DNA of 64,000 bases from Polynucleobacter sp. AP-Reno-20A-A9 (lineage in GTDB: Bacteria; Pseudomonadota; Gammaproteobacteria; Burkholderiales; Burkholderiaceae). Below the pieces are notes generated by a model. It ran no database searches. It worked only from the letters and a program-made list of their open reading frames with translations, and was not told the DNA's origin. Location: positions 1 through 64,000 of the forward strand of contig NZ_JACVPB010000009.1 in assembly GCF_018882085.1 (NCBI RefSeq). Direction: 5' to 3'. Both the position numbers and the translations under genes were made by a program. This document shows, piece by piece, positions 8,240-16,493 of this stretch (position 1 is its first letter; each line of letters opens with the position of its first letter).

Positions 8240-10843
8240 TTAATGGACCTGACGGCTAAAGCTAAAGTCACCGGCTTTATCAACATCGACAGGCACTACA
8301 TCCATGGGTCCAAACTTACCTTCCAAAATCATCTTAGATACTGGGTTTTCAATATGCTGCTGAATCGCCCGCTTAAGTGGCCTTGCTCCAAAGACTGGAT
8401 CAAAACCCACCTCGGCAATCTTATTCAAGGCTGCATCACTGACCTCAAGCTGCATATCCACTTTTGCCAAACGATCTGACAAGTTCTTCAGCAAGATCTT
8501 CGCAATACTCGCAATATTGCCCTTGTCTAGGCCATGGAACACAACGATTTCATCAATACGGTTTAAGAACTCAGGGCGGAAATGATTCTTTAGCTCTTCA
8601 AATACCGCTTCTTTAATTTCTGCTTGCTTCTTATCCACCATTGACTGAATCAAGTGTGAACCAATATTACTGGTCATGACAATGACGGTATTCTTGAAGT
8701 CCACGGTGCGACCTTGACCATCTGTCAAGCGACCATCATCAAGCACCTGTAAGAGCACATTGAATACGTCTGGATGCGCTTTTTCGATTTCATCAAACAA
8801 GATCACGCTATATGGATGACGACGAACTTGCTCGGTTAAATAACCACCCTCTTCGTAGCCAACGTAACCAGGAGGCGCGCCGATTAAACGTGCCACGCTA
8901 TGCTTCTCCATAAACTCACTCATATCAATACGAATGAGGTGATCTTCGCTATCAAATAAGAAGCCGGCCAGCGCTTTACAGAGCTCGGTTTTACCGACCC
9001 CTGTAGGCCCAAGGAATAAGAAGGATCCATAAGGACGATTCTCTTCAGCCAAACCAGCGCGGGAACGGCGAATAGCATCCGATACCGCGCGAATGGCCTC
9101 TTCTTGACCAACCACACGCTTATGCAACAACTCCTCCATCTTGAGCAATTTATCGCGTTCGCCCTGCATCATCTTCGATACCGGAATACCTGTCGCACGA
9201 GAAACCACTTCCGCAATTTCTTCGGCGCCAACTTGGGTGCGAAGTAACTTATTCTTCACTACGCCATCTTTGCCACCCTTAGCTTCTGCTGCAGCAGCAG
9301 ACTTCAACTTAGCCTCAAGCTCAGGCAACTTCCCATATTGCAACTCCGCAACCTTTTCTAACTTGCCATCGCGTTGTAACTTTGCAATATCTACCCTTAC
9401 TTTTTCAATTTCCTCTTTCAGATGAGCTGCGCCTAATACAGCGCCCTTCTCCGCTTTCCAAACCTCTTCTAAATCAGCGTACTCAGCGCCCAGACGTTTA
9501 ATCTCATCCTCAATGAGGCCTAGGCGTTTTTGTGAAGCCTCATCCTTCTCCTTCTTAACCGCTTCGCGTTCAATCTTCAATTGAATCAAGCGACGCTCCA
9601 GCCTATCCATCACTTCAGGCTTAGAGTCGATCTCCATTCGAATCCGCGAACCCGCTTCATCAATCAGGTCAATCGCCTTATCTGGCAAGAAACGATCCGT
9701 AATGTAGCGATGTGATAACTCGGCAGCTGCAACAATTGCTGGATCAGTAATTTCGATACCGTGATGCAGTTCATAGCGCTCTTTAAGGCCGCGCAAGATC
9801 GCAATGGTTGCTTCAACGGTAGGCTCTTCCACCATCACTTTTTGGAAACGGCGTTCGAGGGCAGGATCTTTTTCGATGTACTTCCGGTATTCATCCAAGG
9901 TAGTTGCACCGATGCAATGCAGTTCACCTCGAGCCAATGCAGGCTTGAGCATATTGCCAGCATCCATTGCGCCCTCTCCCTTGCCTGCGCCAACCATCGT
10001 ATGAATCTCGTCAATAAAGATAATGGTTTGACCTTCATCTTTGGCGACATCGCTCAGAACAGCCTTGAGACGCTCTTCGAATTCACCGCGATACTTGGCA
10101 CCAGCTAATAACAAAGCCATATCCAAGACCAAGACACGCTTATTTTTCAAAGTCTCAGGCACTTCGCCATTAACGATGCGTTGCGCTAAGCCTTCAACAA
10201 TAGCGGTCTTACCCACACCAGGCTCACCTATGAGCACGGGATTGTTCTTACCGCGACGTTGCAAAATTTGGATGGTGCGACGAATCTCATCATCACGACC
10301 AATAACTGGATCAAGCTTACCCATACGAGCACGCTCCGTTAAATCCACCGTGTATTTCTTTAAGGCTTCACGTTGTCCTTCAGCATCTGCACTATTCACT
10401 GATTCTCCTCCGCGCACTAAATCAATAGCCGCTTCTAACGATTTACGATTTAATCCATTTTCACGGGCCACTTTACCGAGCTCGCCTTTGTCATCAGCCA
10501 CTATTAGCAAGAACAATTCACCTGCAATAAATTGATCACTGCGCTTATTGGCTTCTTTTTCACATAGGTTGAGCCAATTACTTAAATCACGGCCGACCTG
10601 TACTTCCCCGCCGGTGCCTTGCACTTCAGGGAGATTGCCAATGATCTTCTCTACGCCTTTTTCCAGCCCAGAGACATTAACTCCTGCTCGGGTCAATAAA
10701 CTCTTGGCTCCGCCATCAGAATCACGCAACATAGCCAGCAACACGTGGGCAGGCTCAATATATTGGTTATCTTTGGCTAAAGCGATACTTTGGGCCTCAC
10801 TTAAGGCCTCTTGGAATTTGGTTGTTAATTTATCTATTCTCAT
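8240..10843 (-). CDS. clpB: ATP-dependent disaggregase ClpB
   Basis: 867 residues, the normal ClpB length. The N-terminal Clp repeat domain is followed by AAA+ domain 1 with Walker A GEPGVGKT (about 206-213). A long coiled M-domain (about 410-530, rich in E, K and R) comes next, then AAA+ domain 2 with Walker A GPTGVGKT (about 607-614) and GYVGYEEGG substrate loop. It rescues aggregated proteins together with DnaK. The M-domain separates it from ClpA/ClpC. A sigma-32 type promoter sits just upstream. Long open frames on the opposite strand here are coding shadows. Confidence 0.98.
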   Translation of the reverse strand: MRIDKLTTKFQEALSEAQSIALAKDNQYIEPAHVLLAMLRDSDGGAKSLLTRAGVNVSGLEKGVEKIIGNLPEVQGTGGEVQVGRDLSNWLNLCEKEANKRSDQFIAGELFLLIVADDKGELGKVARENGLNRKSLEAAIDLVRGGESVNSADAEGQREALKKYTVDLTERARMGKLDPVIGRDDEIRRTIQILQRRGKNNPVLIGEPGVGKTAIVEGLAQRIVNGEVPETLKNKRVLVLDMALLLAGAKYRGEFEERLKAVLSDVAKDEGQTIIFIDEIHTMVGAGKGEGAMDAGNMLKPALARGELHCIGATTLDEYRKYIEKDPALERRFQKVMVEEPTVEATIAILRGLKERYELHHGIEITDPAIVAAAELSHRYITDRFLPDKAIDLIDEAGSRIRMEIDSKPEVMDRLERRLIQLKIEREAVKKEKDEASQKRLGLIEDEIKRLGAEYADLEEVWKAEKGAVLGAAHLKEEIEKVRVDIAKLQRDGKLEKVAELQYGKLPELEAKLKSAAAAEAKGGKDGVVKNKLLRTQVGAEEIAEVVSRATGIPVSKMMQGERDKLLKMEELLHKRVVGQEEAIRAVSDAIRRSRAGLAEENRPYGSFLFLGPTGVGKTELCKALAGFLFDSEDHLIRIDMSEFMEKHSVARLIGAPPGYVGYEEGGYLTEQVRRHPYSVILFDEIEKAHPDVFNVLLQVLDDGRLTDGQGRTVDFKNTVIVMTSNIGSHLIQSMVDKKQAEIKEAVFEELKNHFRPEFLNRIDEIVVFHGLDKGNIASIAKILLKNLSDRLAKVDMQLEVSDAALNKIAEVGFDPVFGARPLKRAIQQHIENPVSKMILEGKFGPMDVVPVDVDKAGDFSFSRQVH

Positions 10844-10871
10844 TTTTTCACTCCATATATCTATCTATAGA

Positions 10872-10899
10872 ATATAAGGGCATTAATAATAATTTCAAG
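10872..10899 (-). promoter_or_regulatory. Sigma-32 (heat-shock) promoter of clpB
   Basis: Minus strand: CTTGAAA (10893-10899), a 12-base spacer, then CCCTTATAT (10872-10880). This fits the RpoH consensus CTTGAA-N12-14-CCCATNT with one mismatch in the -10 core. It lies about 30 bases upstream of the clpB ATG. A heat-shock promoter is what the family would predict for clpB. Confidence 0.75.
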
Positions 10900-10934
10900 C
10901 ATCCAACGCACTTTTAACCCAAATTTGACCTATT

Positions 10935-11186
10935 TTGACCTGGCTTGTTTACCTACTCGAGTGTGCTGACGGCACCTACTATGCCGGCATTACCAACCGT
11001 TTAGAGCATCGCTTAGAGGCCCATAACTCGGGGCAAGGTGCTCGATATACTAGATCGCGCAGACCAGTTGCCCTCTTGGCAACACAAGAACACCCTGACC
11101 GTTCCGAGGCCTCTAAAGCCGAGCTCCGCTTAAAACGTCTACCGAGATCTGAAAAGCTAGCATTTTTTGAGATCACCACAAAGTAA
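10935..11186 (+). CDS. GIY-YIG nuclease family protein (UPF0213/YhbQ-like)
   Basis: 83 residues, the size of a stand-alone GIY-YIG domain. The signature appears as VYLLECADGTYYAGITNRLE (about 5-24), with YYAGIT replacing YIG, followed by R and H residues (LEHRLEAHN) and a terminal glutamate region. It starts with TTG; no ATG in frame fits. YhbQ-type proteins are implicated in DNA repair, but the activity of this one is not shown by sequence. It is divergent from clpB, with its start about 35 bases beyond the clpB promoter. Confidence 0.85.
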   Translation: MTWLVYLLECADGTYYAGITNRLEHRLEAHNSGQGARYTRSRRPVALLATQEHPDRSEASKAELRLKRLPRSEKLAFFEITTK

Positions 11187-11291
11187 TAGGCACCATATCA
11201 ACCAAAATTGGGCATAGATAGTCAGAACAATATTTAGGCCAGCAATACAATATAGCCATAACAAAACCAATCATTTAACCGGACAACAATC

Positions 11292-12890
11292 ATGCAACCA
11301 AAATGGGGAACCAGAGGAATGGCGGTAGCGCCACATTCTCTAGCATCAGAATCTGCTTTAGCTGTTTTACGAGAAGGCGGCAATGCCTTGGAAGCAATGG
11401 TTGCTGCTGCCGCAACTATTGCAGTGGTCTACCCTCACATGAACTCCATAGGCGGCGACTCCTTCTGGGTGATTCATTCACCAGGCAAGGCCATGGGTGG
11501 AATTGATGCCTGCGGCGCAGCTGCTGGTTTAGCGACAAAGCAATGGTACGCAGAACGCGGCATCACCAAAGCAATCCCATTTCGTGGTGCAGTAGCGGCC
11601 AATACAGTTGCTGGGACCATCTCTGGTTGGGGCGCAGCTCACCAGCTCTCTAAGCAAGGGTTGGGTGGCAAGCTACCACTGTCCCGTTTACTGGCTGATG
11701 CGATTCACTATGCAGAAGCCGGAACACCAGTTACCTTCAGTCAATCCAGTCTTACAGAAAAGAAGCGCCAAGAGCTGAGTCCAATCCCAGGCTTCGCAGA
11801 GACTTTTTTAGTAGACGGCAAAGCACCCGCCGTTGGCAGCATCTTTAAGCAAGAGCGCCTTGCAAAAACCTTGCGTCAGATTGCTAAAAAAGGCACGGAT
11901 GACTATTACCGTGGCGAACTAGCTGAATCACTGGCAAAAGAGCTTGCTGAGTTAGGAAGTCCGCTGAGATTAGACGACCTGCACCGTCACAAAGCCAAGC
12001 TCATAGACCCTCTTGAGCTAAAACATAGCACGGGCAATGTCTACAACATGACGCCGCCCACACAAGGCGTGGTCTCATTAATGATTATTGGCATCTTGGA
12101 TCAACTGAACTTAAAACGCTTCAAAGTGGACAGTCCGGAATACGTTCATCACTGCGTTGAGGCAACTAAGCAAGCATTTAAGATTCGCGATCAGTTTGTA
12201 ACAGACCCTGCGTATATGACAAAGAATGCGCAATCATTCTTGGATCCTGCATTCCTGAAAAAGCTAGCCAAAAATATCGATCTCAATAAGGCGCTTCCAT
12301 GGGGCCAAGGTAAAGGTCCTGCAGATACTATTTGGATGGGTGTCATTGACGGCGATGGTAATTGCGTTTCCTTTATTCAAAGTATCTATCATGAGTTTGG
12401 GGCAGGCATTGTGCTTCCTAGCTCAGGTGTCAACTGGCAAAACCGCGGTTGCAGTTTTTCTCTAGATCCAAATACACTCAATCACCTTGAGCCGTATCGC
12501 AAACCTTTTCACACCCTTAACCCAGCGATGGCTTTATTTAAGGATGGTCGCTCAATGGTTTATGGAACGATGGGTGGAGATGGTCAACCACAAACTCAGT
12601 GTGCAGTATTTACTCGTACAGCTACTTATGGCCTTGATCCACAAGATGCTATTAGTCGCCCACGCTGGTTACTTGGTCGCACCTGGGGGCAAACGAGTGA
12701 TAGCTTAAAACTAGAATCACGCTTTGGTCCAGAAGTGGTAAAAAAACTTCATGCCTTAGGCCATGAAATTGAAATGCTAGACGCCTTTGATGAAACCGTT
12801 GGTCATGCAGGTTGCATTATTCGCGACCCATCTGGAATATTGCAAGGAGGATGGGACCCTAGAAGCGATGGCGCGGTTAGCTCGTTCTAG
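11292..12890 (+). CDS. Gamma-glutamyltransferase-like Ntn hydrolase
   Basis: 532 residues, in the range of bacterial gamma-glutamyltransferases. GTRGMAVAPHSLAS and REGGNALEAMVAAAATIAV at the start, and NSIGGDSFW (about 51-59), are typical. The autocleavage region reads ADTIWMGVIDGDGNCVS, which places the expected catalytic threonine at T346. The usual TTH triplet is TIW here. No obvious signal peptide is present, unlike periplasmic GGT, so it may be cytosolic and act on a gamma-glutamyl or related amide. The 5-oxoprolinase genes 5 kb away suggest a shared theme, but the link is loose. Its terminator was split by an insertion sequence. Confidence 0.85.
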   Translation: MQPKWGTRGMAVAPHSLASESALAVLREGGNALEAMVAAAATIAVVYPHMNSIGGDSFWVIHSPGKAMGGIDACGAAAGLATKQWYAERGITKAIPFRGAVAANTVAGTISGWGAAHQLSKQGLGGKLPLSRLLADAIHYAEAGTPVTFSQSSLTEKKRQELSPIPGFAETFLVDGKAPAVGSIFKQERLAKTLRQIAKKGTDDYYRGELAESLAKELAELGSPLRLDDLHRHKAKLIDPLELKHSTGNVYNMTPPTQGVVSLMIIGILDQLNLKRFKVDSPEYVHHCVEATKQAFKIRDQFVTDPAYMTKNAQSFLDPAFLKKLAKNIDLNKALPWGQGKGPADTIWMGVIDGDGNCVSFIQSIYHEFGAGIVLPSSGVNWQNRGCSFSLDPNTLNHLEPYRKPFHTLNPAMALFKDGRSMVYGTMGGDGQPQTQCAVFTRTATYGLDPQDAISRPRWLLGRTWGQTSDSLKLESRFGPEVVKKLHALGHEIEMLDAFDETVGHAGCIIRDPSGILQGGWDPRSDGAVSSF

Positions 12891-12915
12891 TATTGAACAA
12901 TTATCTTGTGACATT

Positions 12916-12928
12916 AAAAAAGGCTACC
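12916..12928 (+). terminator. Left half of a terminator split by an insertion sequence
   Basis: AAAAAAGGCTACC at 12916-12928 pairs perfectly with GGTAGCCTTTTTT at 14382-14394, on the far side of the IS. Removing the IS and one AAT copy restores a 13-bp stem with a five-base GAATT loop. That would be a bidirectional intrinsic terminator for the convergent gamma-glutamyltransferase-like and MFS genes. Confidence 0.85.
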
Positions 12929-12929
12929 G

Positions 12930-12932
12930 AAT
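12930..12932. repeat. Target-site duplication, left copy (AAT)
   Basis: AAT at 12930-12932 is repeated at 14378-14380 on the other side of the element. A 3-base duplication is normal for the IS150 group of IS3. Confidence 0.8.
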
Positions 12933-12957
12933 TGAACTGACCCCCATTAGTTGGACA
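12933..12957 (+). repeat. IS left terminal inverted repeat
   Basis: Twenty-five bases beginning TGAACTGACCCCC and ending AGTTGGACA. The reverse complement of the right end differs at three positions. Confidence 0.9.
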
Positions 12958-12963
12958 GTTTAA

Positions 12964-13776
12964 TTAGGTTAGCACGAGGGATTGAGTTCGGTATTGCACC
13001 GGGCTTAATCCCTTTAGTTTTTGTTTGATCCGATCATGGTTGTAATAGTGGATATATTCCTTTAGCTCGTTTTTAAATGATTGAACATCCTCAAACTTCT
13101 TTTGGTAGAAGAACTCTGTTTTCATAATTCCAAACCAGTTTTCCATTACCGCGTTATCTAGGCAGTTTCCTTTTCTAGACATACTCTGAGTAATGCCTTG
13201 TTCTTCCAAGGCTTGTTGATACAGCCCCATTTGATATTGCCAGCCTTGGTCGGAGTGGAGTATGGGCCTGTCTTTGGGTTTGAGTTGCTTAAAGGCCTCT
13301 TGGAGCATTTGCATGACCGAGCTAATCTGCGGCCGATCAGCAATCTCGTAGGAGATGATCTCGCTGTTGTAAAGATCCAAGATGGGGGATAGATATACCT
13401 TCTGACCTTTGATATTGAACTCAGTGACATCCGTTACCCACTTTTGATTGGGTACTTTTGCGACAAAGTCACGCTCGAGCAAATTAGGCGCCACCCTGCC
13501 TACGGATCCCTTGTAAGACTGATAGCGCTTAGGTCTTACCGTAGATTTGAGCCCGAGTTGCCCCATCAGTTTTTGCACGGTTTTGGGGTTAAGGTAATGC
13601 TGCTGATTGCTCAGCTCTAAATGGACTCGTCGATAACCATAACGCCCCTGATGGGCATTAAAGATGGCGCTAATCTGGACCTTGGCATTGGCATGGGGAT
13701 CAGTATTGCTGCTGGCTTTTTGCCAGTAGTAATACACGCTTTTGGGCATTTGGGCTGCCAGCAAAATGACTTGCAA
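12964..13776 (-). CDS. IS150-type transposase OrfB (DDE catalytic domain)
   Basis: 270 residues from a TTG start. The IS3 integrase core is intact: D116 in WVTDVTEF, D176 in HSDQGWQY and E212 in MENWFGIMKTE, with exactly 35 residues between the second D and E (DD35E). An HHGRYGYRR-like segment (AHQGRYGYRR, 41-50) precedes the core. The reading frame stays open upstream to the frameshift site inside orfA, so the active product is expected to be an OrfA-OrfB fusion made by -1 frameshifting rather than this frame alone. Confidence 0.95.
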   Translation of the reverse strand: MQVILLAAQMPKSVYYYWQKASSNTDPHANAKVQISAIFNAHQGRYGYRRVHLELSNQQHYLNPKTVQKLMGQLGLKSTVRPKRYQSYKGSVGRVAPNLLERDFVAKVPNQKWVTDVTEFNIKGQKVYLSPILDLYNSEIISYEIADRPQISSVMQMLQEAFKQLKPKDRPILHSDQGWQYQMGLYQQALEEQGITQSMSRKGNCLDNAVMENWFGIMKTEFFYQKKFEDVQSFKNELKEYIHYYNHDRIKQKLKGLSPVQYRTQSLVLT

Positions 13777-13802
13777 TGGATAGTACTGCCTTAACTCAGT
13801 GA

Positions 13803-14324
13803 TTACTTGGACTTGTTCTTGCTTACCAGGTGCTTTTGCTGGGCTAAGGCTTCGAGCTTTTTTAGATAAGCGTTCTCCACCTCCAAATACTGTGCTTTGC
13901 GCAGTAACTCTTCATGCGTAAGTGAGGTTAGGGGCTTGGTAAGCAAGGCCTTAATATCGCTAGGTTTTGACATGGGTGGCCGTCCCTTGGGCTTAGGTTC
14001 TAGGGCTGTAATACCACCCTCATTGTAGAGGCGTTGCCAATGGCTAATCGAGCTTGGGGCTGGAATATTAAAGCGGGCTGACGCTTGATTGATTGAGAGT
14101 TGATCTTGCTCCATCGCTTTAAGCACGGACAGCTTAAAGGCGCTGGGGTGATAAGTGTAGGTCTTCGTTAGGCTGTTTTGGCCATGGACTTGATAAGCAT
14201 GAACCCATTTGCGCACATAGGCGTATTTAACGCCATACTGGTCTGCGACGGCCTTAAAACCACCGTTGCCAGCGAGATAATGCTTAATAACTGCTAGCTT
14301 GAATGCTTTGCTGTATTTGGACAT
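13803..14324 (-). CDS. IS150-type transposase OrfA (helix-turn-helix)
   Basis: 173 residues, the same length as IS150 InsJ. Two helix-turn-helix units are visible (KAVADQYGVKYAYVRKWVHAY at about 23-43 and the QLSINQASARFNIPAPSSISHW region at about 75-96). A coiled region rich in leucine and glutamate follows (about 140-165). It binds the IS ends. Its codons 153-155 (CTA AAA AAG) contain the slippery site that fuses it to OrfB. Confidence 0.93.
   Translation of the reverse strand: MSKYSKAFKLAVIKHYLAGNGGFKAVADQYGVKYAYVRKWVHAYQVHGQNSLTKTYTYHPSAFKLSVLKAMEQDQLSINQASARFNIPAPSSISHWQRLYNEGGITALEPKPKGRPPMSKPSDIKALLTKPLTSLTHEELLRKAQYLEVENAYLKKLEALAQQKHLVSKNKSK
13857..13863 (-). other. Programmed -1 frameshift heptamer in the IS transposase
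   Basis: Minus-strand A AAA AAG lies in the correct zero-frame phasing (CTA AAA AAG CTC). After slipping one base back, the frame is open through to orfB. This is the established expression mechanism in the IS3 family. No attempt was made to model a stimulatory stem-loop. Confidence 0.8.
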
Positions 14325-14352
14325 AAAACTGACCCTTTGGAGTTGGATTGGG

Positions 14353-14377
14353 TGTCCAACTTTTGTGGGTCAGTTCA
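14353..14377 (-). repeat. IS right terminal inverted repeat
   Basis: Reads TGAACTGACCCAC...AGTTGGACA on the minus strand, matching the left end at 22 of 25 positions. It lies about 29 bases upstream of the orfA start. Confidence 0.9.
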
Positions 14378-14380
14378 AAT
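14378..14380. repeat. Target-site duplication, right copy (AAT)
   Basis: Second copy of the AAT found at 12930-12932. Confidence 0.8.
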
Positions 14381-14381
14381 T

Positions 14382-14394
14382 GGTAGCCTTTTTT
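14382..14394 (-). terminator. Right half of the split terminator
   Basis: GGTAGCCTTTTTT, the partner of 12916-12928. It lies 20 bases after the stop of the MFS gene that ends at 14414. Without its partner close by it can no longer form a local hairpin. Confidence 0.8.
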
Positions 14395-14413
14395 GTATGC
14401 AATTTTTTACAAC

Positions 14414-15682
14414 TTATGCAGCAAGTGTCTTCATGTACTTAGCACGCATTGGGCGCAGTACGAAGAACGCTAGGATAGCCGCAGTAGCATCCAAGACGAT
14501 CATGATGGCAAATACAGGAATCCAGCTTTCAGTTACACCATGAATATAGGCTGCAACTGGAGCGCCGATAATGGAGCCAACGCCTTGAGCCATATACAAG
14601 AAACCATAGTTTGTAGTTGCATGCTTTTGACCAAAAGTATCGGTCAAAGTAGATGGGAATAAAGAGAAAATCTCACCCCAACCGAAGAACACAATACCTG
14701 AGAGTAGTACGAACATGACAGGATCTGAACGTGTCATTACCCAAGCAAACATAGCAACCGCTTCTAAACCGAAGGCAATGGTCATCGTATATTCACGTCC
14801 AATGCGATCGGATACCCAACCAAATATTGGTCGAGTTAAACCATTAGTTACGCGATCAATTGTTAAAGCTAAAGGCAAGGCGGCCATCCCAAAAACCATG
14901 GCAGATGTAATGCCAAAGTCTTTTGCGAATGCGCCCATTTGAGAGATCACCATCAATCCCGATGTAGACATCATGGACATCATCAAAAACATTAACCAAA
15001 ATACTGGTGTCTTTAACATTGTCTTTGGTGCGACCCCTGATGAAGCAGCTTCTATTTGATCGGCTGTTTGCGCGCGATCAGCATGAGGAACACGAATACC
15101 TTGTGCAGCCAATAAACCAACAGCGCCGATGATGTAACCAAAGAATGTCAGCGTGCCCTGAATACCGGTCTCAGTCAAGCTAGTGGAAATTGGGAAAGTA
15201 GTCAGCAATGCGCCGATACCGTAACCAGCAGCAACCATACCTACTGCAAATCCACGATTGTTTGGGAACCAACGAACCATCAAGCCAACAACGCCGATGT
15301 AAACAATACCGGTGCCTAATCCGCCTAAAACACCGTAGGTGAGGTAAAGATTAGATACGGTAGTCAGGTTAGCTGAAAGAACCCAGCTTGCACCCGTCAG
15401 AATGGTACCAATGGATAACAAAAGGCGAGGGCCAAATTTATCGACTAAGTAACCCTGAAACGGTGAGAAGAAAGTCTGCAACACAATCAAGATCGAAAAT
15501 GTTATCTGTAGCTCTGTCAAAGTAACGCCAAGTTGCCCCATGATTGGCTTGGTAAATAAAGCCCAAACATATTGAGGACTGGATATAGACATCATACAAA
15601 TTACGCCTAAAGCCAATTGAACCCACTTCGACTTTAGAGGATTCTTACTAGCGCTTTCCGCGCCCATTACAGCTGAAGTCAT
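14414..15682 (-). CDS. MFS transporter, oxalate/formate antiporter (OFA) type
   Basis: 422 residues with about 12 membrane segments. SISSPQYVWALFTKPI near residues 32-47, GYLVDKFGPRLLL (about 78-90) and the second-half motif GWVSDRIGREYTM match the OxlT-like oxalate:formate antiporter family. GLGTGIVYIGVVGLMVRWFP (about 124-143) is also characteristic. OFA carriers move small carboxylates; many family members are not oxalate carriers, so the substrate is open. The gene reads toward the insertion sequence. A 10-bp inverted repeat in its upstream region may be an operator. Confidence 0.88.
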   Translation of the reverse strand: MTSAVMGAESASKNPLKSKWVQLALGVICMMSISSPQYVWALFTKPIMGQLGVTLTELQITFSILIVLQTFFSPFQGYLVDKFGPRLLLSIGTILTGASWVLSANLTTVSNLYLTYGVLGGLGTGIVYIGVVGLMVRWFPNNRGFAVGMVAAGYGIGALLTTFPISTSLTETGIQGTLTFFGYIIGAVGLLAAQGIRVPHADRAQTADQIEAASSGVAPKTMLKTPVFWLMFLMMSMMSTSGLMVISQMGAFAKDFGITSAMVFGMAALPLALTIDRVTNGLTRPIFGWVSDRIGREYTMTIAFGLEAVAMFAWVMTRSDPVMFVLLSGIVFFGWGEIFSLFPSTLTDTFGQKHATTNYGFLYMAQGVGSIIGAPVAAYIHGVTESWIPVFAIMIVLDATAAILAFFVLRPMRAKYMKTLAA

Positions 15683-15780
15683 GCGAATCTCCGGTTTATT
15701 GTTTAATCAAAATTTCTAAATACTTTTGTACATGCATTTTGATCTAAATTGGCGGGTAATTACTAAGGAATTCCCTAAGA

Positions 15781-15820
15781 TGGTGCATCAGCGCTTATTT
15801 TGATACTACTTGATGCACCA
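15781..15820. promoter_or_regulatory. Inverted repeat upstream of the OFA transporter
   Basis: TGGTGCATCA (15781-15790) and TGATGCACCA (15811-15820) are perfect inverted repeats whose centres are 30 bases apart, about three helical turns. They lie 99-138 bases upstream of the transporter start. A dimeric regulator site is one reading; an RNA hairpin after the lipoprotein gene is another. Confidence 0.45.
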
Positions 15821-15825
15821 ATAAA

Positions 15826-15850
15826 AACAAAAACCGCCCCTGGGGGTAGT
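15826..15850 (-). terminator. Probable terminator after the lipoprotein gene
   Basis: On the minus strand ACCCCCAGGGGCGG is followed by TTTTTGTTTTTATT. The stem is short and imperfect, but the T-rich tail is good. It lies about 50 bases after the lipoprotein stop at 15900. Confidence 0.45.
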
Positions 15851-15899
15851 TGATCTATTTAAATAGGAAATTGTTTATATAGATTAGGCTGATTCTGAT

Positions 15900-16493
15900 C
15901 TAACAACCAGAAGCTGTTGCCGTTGAAACACTAACTCCAGCTGTACCCGGCAAACTAGACCAAGCTTGATTGGATGAGGTTATGGGTAGCATATAAGCCC
16001 AATGCGTAAGACCAGCCGTTCCGTTACCAGTTGACATCTGCATCAAAAATGCAGGTTGACCGCTAGATGTAGTCAACTGCCCAGAGCCGACAGTTAGGGA
16101 TGATCCATAGAAACCAATAGACACTGAATTATTAGCCGTTACGGACCCCACAATCGTTGATGCAGACCAAGTAGCGCCATTGTTAGTGCTAGCAAAAGAG
16201 CAGCCCAATAAAAACCCTTGATTTACAGAGGTAAAGTGCCAAACTGTTTGATCATTTACAGCAGTTGTTTTTGGATTTCCAGAAGAGTTATATGCATAGG
16301 CCAATAAATAATCAGTTGGCACATACCAATACGTATCCACAAAAGCAGAAAGATCTTTTGTTGCCAAAGTAGCTGGGGTTGATTGCGCTTGTACGCTATC
16401 GCCCACACCGCAACCAGACAAACCTAACGCAGAAAGAATCGACATGCAAAATAAGAGTTTTCTGGTCACGGTATTTTTCATAACTTTGTCCAT
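15900..16493 (-). CDS. Hypothetical lipoprotein
   Basis: 197 residues. The start carries a lipoprotein signal: positively charged KNTVTRK, a hydrophobic run (LLFCMSILSALG) and the lipobox LSGC near residues 25-28, so it should be lipid-anchored. The mature part is rich in serine, threonine, glycine and asparagine, with many short hydrophobic stretches that suggest beta structure, and it ends in cysteine. I do not recognise a family. The first ATG overlaps the moaE stop by 16 bases; a second ATG (16481) gives MKNTVTRK and may be the true start. Confidence 0.7.
   Translation of the reverse strand: MDKVMKNTVTRKLLFCMSILSALGLSGCGVGDSVQAQSTPATLATKDLSAFVDTYWYVPTDYLLAYAYNSSGNPKTTAVNDQTVWHFTSVNQGFLLGCSFASTNNGATWSASTIVGSVTANNSVSIGFYGSSLTVGSGQLTTSSGQPAFLMQMSTGNGTAGLTHWAYMLPITSSNQAWSSLPGTAGVSVSTATASGC

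Larger units (their letters stand above)
12933..14377 (-). mobile_element. Complete IS3-family (IS150-group) insertion sequence, 1445 bp
   Basis: Ends TGAACTGACCC...AGTTGGACA form 25-base terminal inverted repeats (12933-12957 and 14353-14377) matching at 22 of 25 positions. The element is flanked by a 3-base AAT duplication. It carries two overlapping-frame genes of IS150 type (orfA 173 residues, orfB 270 residues) and an A6G frameshift signal. Total length is close to that of E. coli IS150 (about 1.44 kb). All parts look intact, so it is probably recent and may still be mobile. Confidence 0.95.

Noticed and set aside
10041-10535. 164-codon open frame opposite clpB
   Set aside because: It lies wholly inside clpB on the other strand, has no ribosome site and reads as serine/proline-rich filler typical of a coding shadow.
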